Shown here one piece after another: positions 30,499-36,269 of a stretch of 36,269 nt of DNA. Positions within the stretch are counted from its first letter, which is position 1, and the number at the start of each line of letters is the position of its first letter. Below the pieces are notes generated by a model. That model did not search any database, was not told where the DNA came from, and saw nothing but the letters and a program-made list of their open reading frames with translations. The DNA is from DATCIH01 sp036507955 (lineage in GTDB: Bacteria > Bacillota > Clostridia > Clostridiales > Clostridiaceae): positions 1 through 36,269 of the forward strand of contig DATCIH010000035.1 of assembly GCA_036507955.1 (NCBI GenBank). Direction: 5' to 3'. The position numbers and the translations under genes are program-made.

Positions 30499-33420
30499 AT
30501 GGAATTGGTTAAAGGTGGTAATTATTGTGGATTTTCATTAATACAAGAGGATAAACTTTTAGAAATAAATTCGGATGGCTACTTATTTTCTCACATAAAA
30601 ACAGGTGCCAGGCTTTATTATATAAGTAATAAGGATGATAATAAGGTTTTCTCTATAAGCTTTAAAACCCCTCCTAAGGACAATACAGGAGTAGCTCATA
30701 TTCTAGAACATTCTGTTTTATGTGGCTCAAGAAAGTTTAAAAGTAAAGAACCTTTCGTAGAGTTGGCAAAAGGATCCTTAAATACATTTCTAAATGCAAT
30801 GACTTTTCCAGATAAAACTATGTATCCTGTGGCTAGTAAAAATAGTAAGGATTTATATAATTTAATGGATGTTTATTTAGATGCGGTATTTCATCCTAAC
30901 ATCTATGATATTCCAGAAATAATGCTTCAGGAAGGCTGGCATTACGAGTTTAATGATAAAGAAGAGTTAAGCTTTAGTGGAGTTGTTTTTAATGAAATGA
31001 AGGGTGCATATTCTTCACCTGAGGGTATTTTACTTAGGAAGGTTAAGGGGGCCCTGTTTCCTGATAATTCCTATGGCGTCGAATCAGGAGGAGATCCTGA
31101 TTATATAACGGATCTTACTATGGAAAATTTCTTGAGTTTTCATAAAGAATACTATCATCCATCCAACTCTTATATATATTTATATGGAGACATAGATATA
31201 AAGGAAGCTTTAAGCTTTATTGATGGTTATTTAAGTAATTTTGAATTGCAAAATGTTAATTCAGAAATAAAACCACAAAGACCCTTTAGTTATATAAAAG
31301 AGTTTATTTTTGATTATCCTATTTCAAACAATGAAGTGGAAGAGGAAAAGACATATTTAAGCTTGAACTATGCTTTAGAGGAAGATTTAGATGGAGAAAA
31401 ATGCTTAGCTATGGAAATTTTAGAGCATATGCTCCTTGAAACCTCAGCGGCACCATTGAAAAAAACTCTATTAGATGCGAAAATAGGCAAGGATGTATTT
31501 GGTAGCTTTAATGATGGTTTACTACAACCAATTTTTAATATTGTAGTTAAAAATTCAGATTTAAACAAAGTAGAAGACTTTAAAAAAGTCACCTTGGAAA
31601 CTTTGAAGAAATTAGTTAAAAATGGTATTGATAAAAAAACTATAGAAGCTTCCATAAATATTAAGGAATTTGAATTAAGGGAAGAAGATTTTAGAAGCTA
31701 TCCTAAGGGATTAATGTATAATATTAAAATTATGAGTAGTTGGCTTTACGGCGGACAGCCAAAATCTTTTCTTAGTTTTGAAAAACCTTTAAAAAATATT
31801 AAAAAAGCGCTAACTACTAATTATTTTGAGAATTTCATAAAATCCCAATTGCTAGATAATAAACATGCTGTTATGGTAGCAATAAAACCAATTAAAGGTT
31901 TATCGGAAATAAAAACTCAAGAGGAAAAAAGCAAACTTGAATTATTCAAATCTATTCTTAGCATAGATCAAATCGATGATATAAAAAAACAAACAGCGAA
32001 ATTGAAGGAAAGGCAATCTACTGAGGATACTGCTAGTGATTTAGAAACCTTGCCTTTATTAGAATTAAAGGATATAAATAGGGATATTGAAAAACTTCCA
32101 ATTCAGGTAGAAATGGAAGGGAAAATTAAAATACTTAAACATGAGTTATTCACAAATGGTATTTTTTATTTTAATTTATATTTTGATTCTTCAGTTTTAA
32201 AGGAGGAAGAATTATCATATATTTCTTTACTGCTTAGCTTACTTGGTAAGGTAAAGACTGAGAAATACACATATGAAGAACTATCAAATGAAATAAACAC
32301 TTATACCGGAGGAATCGATTTTTATTCAAGAGGGTTTACCACAAATGGAAGTGAAGAATTTTTTCTTCCTAAGGTATTAGTTAAGGGTAAGGTAGTAGAG
32401 GCAAAACTTGAAAAATTGATAGAAATCATGAATCAAATTATGAATTTATCTAAGTTTGATGACAAAAACAGAATAAAGGAGATAGTTCAAGAGATAAGAT
32501 CCGGTCTTGAAATGACCATATCACAAAGTGGTCATATGGTTGCACTTAATAGATTAAATTCTTATTTTTCCCCTTTAGGTAAATTCGAAGAAACTACAAA
32601 GGGCATAAGTTATTACAATACAATTTTAGATTTAGATATGAATTTTGACAGAGATTTTGAAAAGGTAAAAAATATTTTAATAGCCATTGCTAAAAAACTT
32701 TTCAATAAAAATAATTTGATAATATCTATAACTGGAGAAGGATACGATTATAAAGATTTAATGGATAAATCCTCCTTGTTATTTAATAATCTAAACGAAG
32801 AAGTCTTAAAAAGTTATAGCTCAATCTTTAAGGAAGAAGCTTTAAATGAAGCATTTATGACATCATCTAAAGTTCAATATGTTGCTAAAGGCTATAATTA
32901 TAAAAAGCTAGGTTATAAGTATTCCGGGAGTTTAAGAGTTTTAAAAACTATATGTAGCTATGATTATCTTTGGAATAATATAAGGGTTTTAGGTGGAGCT
33001 TATGGTTGCGTAGCTTCGTTCCAAAGAAATGGCAATGTGTTATTTGCTTCCTATAGGGATCCCAATATAGAGGAAACAATAAATACATATATGGGATTAT
33101 ATAAATTTATTAAGGAGCTAAACCTAGACTCAAGACAGATACGGAAGTATATTATTGGAACAATAAGCGAAATGGATACACCTTTGACAGCTTCTATGAA
33201 AGGCGAAGAGGCTACTGCAAGATATATAAGTAAAGTATCTCATGAAGAGCTTCTAAAGGAAAGGGAAGAAATATTAAATACTTCTCTTGAAGATATAAGA
33301 GGATTAAAGGATATGATAGGAGCTTGCATGGATAAGAATTTTATATGTGTTTTAGGAAATGAAGAAAAAATTAATTTAAATAAGGAATTGTTCAAGAGTA
33401 CTATAAATGTGTTTAAATAA
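30499..33420 (+). CDS. M16C insulinase-family (PreP-type) metalloprotease
   Basis: 973-residue peptidasome with two linked halves, the usual size for the presequence-protease (PreP/Cym1) branch of M16. The inverted zinc motif HILEH is at 67-71 (His67, Glu70, His71), preceded by NTGVAHILEHSVLCGS, and the distal Glu ligand lies in VVFNEMKGAYSSPEG. The TMYPVASKN segment and the C-terminal half with GGAYGCVASFQRNGN are typical. No signal peptide, so it is cytosolic and probably degrades small peptides. The start is supported by GGAGG; monocistronic with its own promoter and a hairpin after the stop. Confidence 0.95.
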   Translation: MELVKGGNYCGFSLIQEDKLLEINSDGYLFSHIKTGARLYYISNKDDNKVFSISFKTPPKDNTGVAHILEHSVLCGSRKFKSKEPFVELAKGSLNTFLNAMTFPDKTMYPVASKNSKDLYNLMDVYLDAVFHPNIYDIPEIMLQEGWHYEFNDKEELSFSGVVFNEMKGAYSSPEGILLRKVKGALFPDNSYGVESGGDPDYITDLTMENFLSFHKEYYHPSNSYIYLYGDIDIKEALSFIDGYLSNFELQNVNSEIKPQRPFSYIKEFIFDYPISNNEVEEEKTYLSLNYALEEDLDGEKCLAMEILEHMLLETSAAPLKKTLLDAKIGKDVFGSFNDGLLQPIFNIVVKNSDLNKVEDFKKVTLETLKKLVKNGIDKKTIEASINIKEFELREEDFRSYPKGLMYNIKIMSSWLYGGQPKSFLSFEKPLKNIKKALTTNYFENFIKSQLLDNKHAVMVAIKPIKGLSEIKTQEEKSKLELFKSILSIDQIDDIKKQTAKLKERQSTEDTASDLETLPLLELKDINRDIEKLPIQVEMEGKIKILKHELFTNGIFYFNLYFDSSVLKEEELSYISLLLSLLGKVKTEKYTYEELSNEINTYTGGIDFYSRGFTTNGSEEFFLPKVLVKGKVVEAKLEKLIEIMNQIMNLSKFDDKNRIKEIVQEIRSGLEMTISQSGHMVALNRLNSYFSPLGKFEETTKGISYYNTILDLDMNFDRDFEKVKNILIAIAKKLFNKNNLIISITGEGYDYKDLMDKSSLLFNNLNEEVLKSYSSIFKEEALNEAFMTSSKVQYVAKGYNYKKLGYKYSGSLRVLKTICSYDYLWNNIRVLGGAYGCVASFQRNGNVLFASYRDPNIEETINTYMGLYKFIKELNLDSRQIRKYIIGTISEMDTPLTASMKGEEATARYISKVSHEELLKEREEILNTSLEDIRGLKDMIGACMDKNFICVLGNEEKINLNKELFKSTINVFK

Positions 33421-33494
33421 TAAAATTTAGAAGCAATAATTTTGATTCTAAGGGTTAATTTTAAAGCTGCAAAAATCAAAAGTACAATAAGTTT

Positions 33495-33527
33495 GAGTGC
33501 AAAATTACTATAATTTATGCACTCTTT
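33495..33527 (+). terminator. hairpin after the M16C protease gene
   Basis: GAGTGCA-AAATTA pairs with TAATTT-(A)-TGCACTC with a single bulged base and a CTA loop, followed by TTTCTATTT. Probably a terminator; the palindrome could also be an operator for the next gene. Confidence 0.5.
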
Positions 33528-33592
33528 CTATTTGGATTAAGTCAATTATTCATATCAAAATATAAACTAAATATAGGATGGTGAATATAAAA

Positions 33593-34084
33593 ATGGAAGT
33601 AAGACCGAAATTAAAAATCTCTTATTCAATTTATGAAATAATAATGGAACTTATTAGTGTTATTGCTCTTCTTATAAATATTTGGTTGTTATTAAAATAC
33701 TATAAGCTACTTCCCAATACAATACCTACCCACTTTAATGCTGCAGGTGTTGCTAATGGCTATGGCAGTAAAAGTTCAATATTTATACTCCCTATCATAG
33801 CTTTTATAATTTGCTTTTTTCTAACTATTTTGAGTTGGTTCCCCAATATATTTAATTATCCAAAGCCTATAACAGCGGAGAATGCAGATTATCAGTACAG
33901 AAGTGCTAGGCAATTGATGATTATCATGAAAACTGAAATTATAATTAGTTTTACTTATATTGAATGGACAAGCCTAAATGCTGCGTTAGGTAAGGCTAAG
34001 GGTTTGGGCTTATGGTTCCTTCCAATATTTTTAATAGCTATCTTTGGCACATTAGCAATCTATATAAGAAAAGCATTAAGATAG
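33593..34084 (+). CDS. DUF1648 domain membrane protein
   Basis: About 163 residues with three to four hydrophobic segments. The loop YKLLPNTIPTHFNAAGVANG followed by YGSKSS is the DUF1648 signature (LP-x-x-IP-x-HF-N-x-x-G), found in SdpI-like and other small Firmicute membrane proteins of poorly known role. The second cytoplasmic part contains a conserved-looking RSARQLMIIMKTE. The ATG at 33593 has GGATGGTG nine bases upstream; an ATG at 33578 overlaps that purine-rich site, so the start is uncertain by five codons. It may precede the GNAT gene in one transcript (43-base gap). Confidence 0.75.
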   Translation: MEVRPKLKISYSIYEIIMELISVIALLINIWLLLKYYKLLPNTIPTHFNAAGVANGYGSKSSIFILPIIAFIICFFLTILSWFPNIFNYPKPITAENADYQYRSARQLMIIMKTEIIISFTYIEWTSLNAALGKAKGLGLWFLPIFLIAIFGTLAIYIRKALR

Positions 34085-34127
34085 TTGAGGCCATAGTTTT
34101 TTTTATAATCAATACGGGAGGAATGTT

Positions 34128-34658
34128 ATGAGATTATTAAGACCATCTATGGAATATAAACATCAAATTTTAGAATACAAAAAGGAATTTATTGAGGTTT
34201 GTGATGTTATGGCGGGTACATCATATTTACAAAGATATGATGTTTTTGAAGAATGGATGAAATTTGTTTGGGATAACGAAAAAGAGAGTACAAAGCAAAC
34301 TGAAGTAACTGCTAGCGTGTTCTTAGCAATCAGGGAGGAGGATAATAAGTTAGTTGGTATTATAAATATCAGACATTCATTAAATGAATATTTATATAAT
34401 TACGGTGGCAATATTGGATATAGTGTAAGAAAAATAGAACGCAGAAAAGGGTATGCTAAGGAAATGTTGAAAATCACATTGGATGAATGTAGAAAACTGG
34501 AAATAAGAAAAGTCTTAATTACATGTGACTCTGATAATATTGCTTCTGCAAAGACCATAAAATCTTGTGGTGGGATATTGGAAAATGAAGTTCTAAATGA
34601 TGTTGATATATTAATTCAGCGATATTGGATTGAATTATCAGGATATATGAAAGTATGA
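34128..34658 (+). CDS. GNAT family N-acetyltransferase
   Basis: 176-residue acetyltransferase. The acetyl-CoA loop is seen as IGYSVRKIERRKGYAKEMLK (R-x-x-G-Y/A pattern), preceded by LVGIINIRHSLNEYL (strand with substrate-side contacts) and followed by KVLITCDSDNIASAKTIKSCGG, a motif shared with RimJ/RimL-like and related GNATs. The N-terminal MRLLRPSMEYKHQILEYKKEF also fits that group. Substrate unknown. Start has GGGAGGA. The terminal residues (IQRYWIEL) are the family-like last strand, so it appears complete. Confidence 0.88.
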   Translation: MRLLRPSMEYKHQILEYKKEFIEVCDVMAGTSYLQRYDVFEEWMKFVWDNEKESTKQTEVTASVFLAIREEDNKLVGIINIRHSLNEYLYNYGGNIGYSVRKIERRKGYAKEMLKITLDECRKLEIRKVLITCDSDNIASAKTIKSCGGILENEVLNDVDILIQRYWIELSGYMKV

Positions 34659-34714
34659 TTAATAAACATATTATTAAAAATATAATTATAGTTTTTACTA
34701 TTTTGATTATATAG

Positions 34715-34861
34715 ATACAAGGAATACAAAACATTTACAGCTGCAATGAATATGTATTTACTCTTCCAATGGAAAAGGGAGAGTATATATTAAATGTGGT
34801 TGCTAAGTGGGATGCTAACAACCATAATACAGCTACAATCTTTAGAGTTGAGATAAAATAA
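34715..34861 (+). pseudogene. C-terminal remnant of a beta-sandwich type protein
   Basis: Open frame without a plausible start (a stop precedes it at 34712): EYVFTLPMEKGEYILNVVAK then WDANNHNTATIFRVEIK and a stop. The alternation of hydrophobic residues and the GEY-x-L-x-V-x-A-x-W pattern look like the last strands of an Ig-like/BsuPI-like extracellular domain. Family not identified. Confidence 0.45.
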
Positions 34862-34866
34862 GATGA

Positions 34867-34983
34867 AGATGTATTGGAGAAAATAAAAAATTAAGTGAAA
34901 AACAATGGATAGAAATTAAAAAATCGATCTCTGTAGAATATGGTGAATTAAAAGGAGTGGTTTTCATTAAGAAAATAGAATAG
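34867..34983 (+). pseudogene. short C-terminal gene remnant, unknown
   Basis: Open frame after a TGA at 34864 without a start codon: LSEKQWIEIKKSISVEYGEL then KGVVFIKKIE and a stop. Host-like codon use and amphipathic composition suggest a gene tail rather than noise, but it is too short to place. Confidence 0.35.
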
Positions 34984-35254
34984 CTAAAAATTTGATCATT
35001 AGGTTTTGCTTTATATGCAATAATATTAACCTTAACTGAGTCCCTTAAAGCTAAAATTACCGATAAATAGAGTTCAAGGAGAGACTTTAATAAATAACAA
35101 AATATTTACATTGTAATATTCCTAGATGTGTCACAGTCGTAAAATAATGTGCACAACCACTGATAAAAGGAGAATTTAACAAAACGCATAAATATAGATA
35201 AGGTGCTATAAGACAAATTATAGCATTTATTGATAGGATTGTAGAATGGAAGCT

Positions 35255-35263
35255 TGCTATACT
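35255..35263 (+). promoter_or_regulatory. extended -10 promoter of the AraC-type gene
   Basis: TGCTATACT (TGn plus TATACT) 25 bases before the start codon, with AAGGAG between. No -35 at normal distance was seen. Confidence 0.45.
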
Positions 35264-35287
35264 ATTACCACAAGGAGATGTTAAGAA

Positions 35288-36076
35288 ATGGAATGGTTAC
35301 AATCCTTAAATCATGCAATTAACTATATGGAGGATCACCTGACAGATAATATAACCTGTGAAGATGTTGCAGAGAATATTTATATCTCTAACTTCCATTT
35401 TCAAAGAACCTTTAATCTACTTACAGGGCTAACCGTTGGTGAGTATATTAGAAATCGACGTCTTTCACTCGCAGGTCAGGATTTACTAAAAGGAGGGGTA
35501 AAGGCTATTGATGTTGCATTAAAATATTGTTATGAAACACCTGAAAGTTTTTCCAAAGCCTTTAGTAGATTTCATGGAACAACACCTAATCAGGCGAAAA
35601 AGGAAGGAACTGTTTTAAAATCTTTCAATCGACTTGTCATAAAAGTTAAAATGGAAGGTGGTAATACTATGAATTACAAAATTATAAAAAAAGAAGCCAT
35701 TAAGGTAGTGGCAAAGACAAGATTATTTTCAGATGAGACTTCTCAGGTGGAAATTCCAAAGTTTTGGAGTGAGTATTATGAAACAGATTTGACTAATAAA
35801 GTGTGTGGCATGATGGGAATCTGTATACAGGCTAAGGACGATAAAACGACTTGGGAATATGGAATTGGTTGTGAAGAACAGTTTACAAAAGAAATACCAG
35901 AAGGATTTCAAGTATTAGAAATTCCATCATATACATGGGCAATTTTTACTTGTGTGGGACTAATGCCAAAGTCAATTCAGAATATGTGGAAAAAGATCTA
36001 TAGTGAGTGGCTTCCGCAGTCTGATTATGAACTTATTTCAGATTATGATATTGAGTATCGGAATTTGTCAACATAG
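35288..36076 (+). CDS. AraC-family regulator with GyrI-like effector domain, C-terminus probably truncated
   Basis: 262 residues. 8-107 is an AraC-type double helix-turn-helix (MEDHLTDNITCEDVAENIYI; AIDVALKYCYETPESFSKAF; FHGTTPNQAKK), and about 128-262 a GyrI-like/effector-binding domain (YKIIKKEAIKVVAKTRLF, IPSYTWAIFTCVG, WLPQSDYELISDYDIEY). Proteins of this type sense small ligands or drugs and regulate nearby genes. Homologues normally continue after DYDIEY with about 20 more residues ending in a W-x-P-V/I strand; here the frame goes to RNLST and stops, and an insertion-sequence tail lies just beyond, so the last strand has probably been lost. Start has AAGGAG. Confidence 0.82.
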   Translation: MEWLQSLNHAINYMEDHLTDNITCEDVAENIYISNFHFQRTFNLLTGLTVGEYIRNRRLSLAGQDLLKGGVKAIDVALKYCYETPESFSKAFSRFHGTTPNQAKKEGTVLKSFNRLVIKVKMEGGNTMNYKIIKKEAIKVVAKTRLFSDETSQVEIPKFWSEYYETDLTNKVCGMMGICIQAKDDKTTWEYGIGCEEQFTKEIPEGFQVLEIPSYTWAIFTCVGLMPKSIQNMWKKIYSEWLPQSDYELISDYDIEYRNLST

Positions 36077-36269
36077 TTGTCGCATTTCCTGATTTTTAGT
36101 TTTTCATGATGATGCCTTCAATATATACGGAAGCTCTTCTTCTTTTATTGGATTCAATGATACATATTTGGGCAGATTCCAATCCCTGATTTCTCCACTC
36201 CATCTTTCAGGATGAATTTCTTTTGCCATTGCATATACTTTTTTTCTATTCTCTATTATATTTTTATCC
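36066..36269 (-). mobile_element. insertion sequence end, extends beyond the right edge
   Basis: From about 36066 (TGTCAACATAGTTGTC) homology to the AraC family stops and an opposite-strand transposase tail begins shortly after. A 5'-TG at the boundary is common for IS tips. The other end and target duplication are outside the window, so the exact border is inferred. Confidence 0.5.
36104..36269 (-). CDS. transposase C-terminal fragment (IS3-like DDE), partial at window edge
   Basis: 54 codons plus stop readable on the minus strand, open to the edge: NRKKVYAMAKEIHPERWSGE, IRDWNLPKYVSLNPIKEEEL. The HPERW-x-G-x-x-R-x-W-x-x-P-x-x-V-x-LNP pattern is typical of the extreme C-terminus of IS3-type (rve-domain) transposases. 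The catalytic DDE part must lie to the right. Convergent with the AraC-type gene with 27 bases between stops. Confidence 0.6.
   Translation of the reverse strand, partial: DKNIIENRKKVYAMAKEIHPERWSGEIRDWNLPKYVSLNPIKEEELPYILKASS

Larger units (their letters stand above)
34659..35287. other. 629-base gene graveyard between GNAT and AraC genes
   Basis: No intact gene. Three consecutive in-frame tails with host-like codons but no starts or partners: 34715-34861, 34867-34983, and a weak one ending at 35070 (ALYAIILTLTESLKAKITDK then stop, like the last membrane segment of a small protein). A 7-bp hairpin TGCTATA/TATAGCA at 35204-35225 follows. The right end carries the AraC-gene promoter. Best read as residue of deleted or decayed genes. 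Confidence 0.55.

Overview
The window looks like chromosome from an AT-rich, endospore-forming Clostridium-type Firmicute. Most genes are very AT-rich (one counted 60-base line inside the MFS gene is 22% G+C), ribosome binding sites are of the strong GGAGG/AGGTG type, and the content is clostridial: spoVAE, an M-box Mg riboswitch, a DUF815/DUF6062 pair, AI-2E and BrkB membrane proteins, PreP-type M16C protease, DegV, HtpG. No rRNA, tRNA or CRISPR array was seen.

Layout. 155-2571: a plus-strand row of a membrane-anchored propeller-like protein, a site-2 protease and trmB. 2607-4241 (minus): a DUF2156 protein and a minimal kinase-like protein. 4320-6237 (plus): an SDR reductase of the FabG/YmfI type and a PAS-GGDEF protein whose cyclase motif is degenerate and which stops where an EAL domain would begin. 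6246-7241 (minus): a GC-richer, probably imported Rsm22/METTL17-like gene, followed by degV upstream on the same strand. 8250-12626: an aspartate-family amino-acid cluster, with hom (plus) facing an Lrp regulator - aminotransferase - aspartokinase operon (minus) across a bidirectional terminator. 12857-14536: a lone spoVAE, a second minimal kinase-like protein and a Bax-inhibitor-1 family protein. 14586-16588 (minus): the DUF815 AAA ATPase and Cys-rich DUF6062 operon.

16649-18262 is the most interesting regulatory stretch: promoter, M-box riboswitch with terminator, a candidate 26-codon leader ORF whose end overlaps a hairpin, then a soluble PRC-MgtE_N-CBS protein without any transport domain. 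It is followed by a small membrane protein and htpG. 20943-22935 (minus) holds two multi-pass membrane proteins, 23040-23996 a coiled-coil small protein and a metallophosphoesterase, and 24030-25961 (minus) a cytoplasmic BMP/PnrA-type binding domain fused to an N-terminal region with a ParB-like motif.

26129-28335 is an MFS transporter overlapped by 4 bases by a GC-richer pentapeptide-repeat gene with a Cys-rich N-terminus. A VOC-family remnant, a lectin-fold protein and a DAHP synthase follow, then a large M16C protease, DUF1648 and GNAT genes. The right end is degenerating: 34659-35287 contains only gene remnants, and the AraC/GyrI-type regulator at 35288-36076 appears to have lost its C-terminus to an insertion sequence whose transposase tail runs off the right edge.

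Functions are assigned from motif recognition in the translated sequence only; no database search was possible. Regulatory sites are pattern matches.
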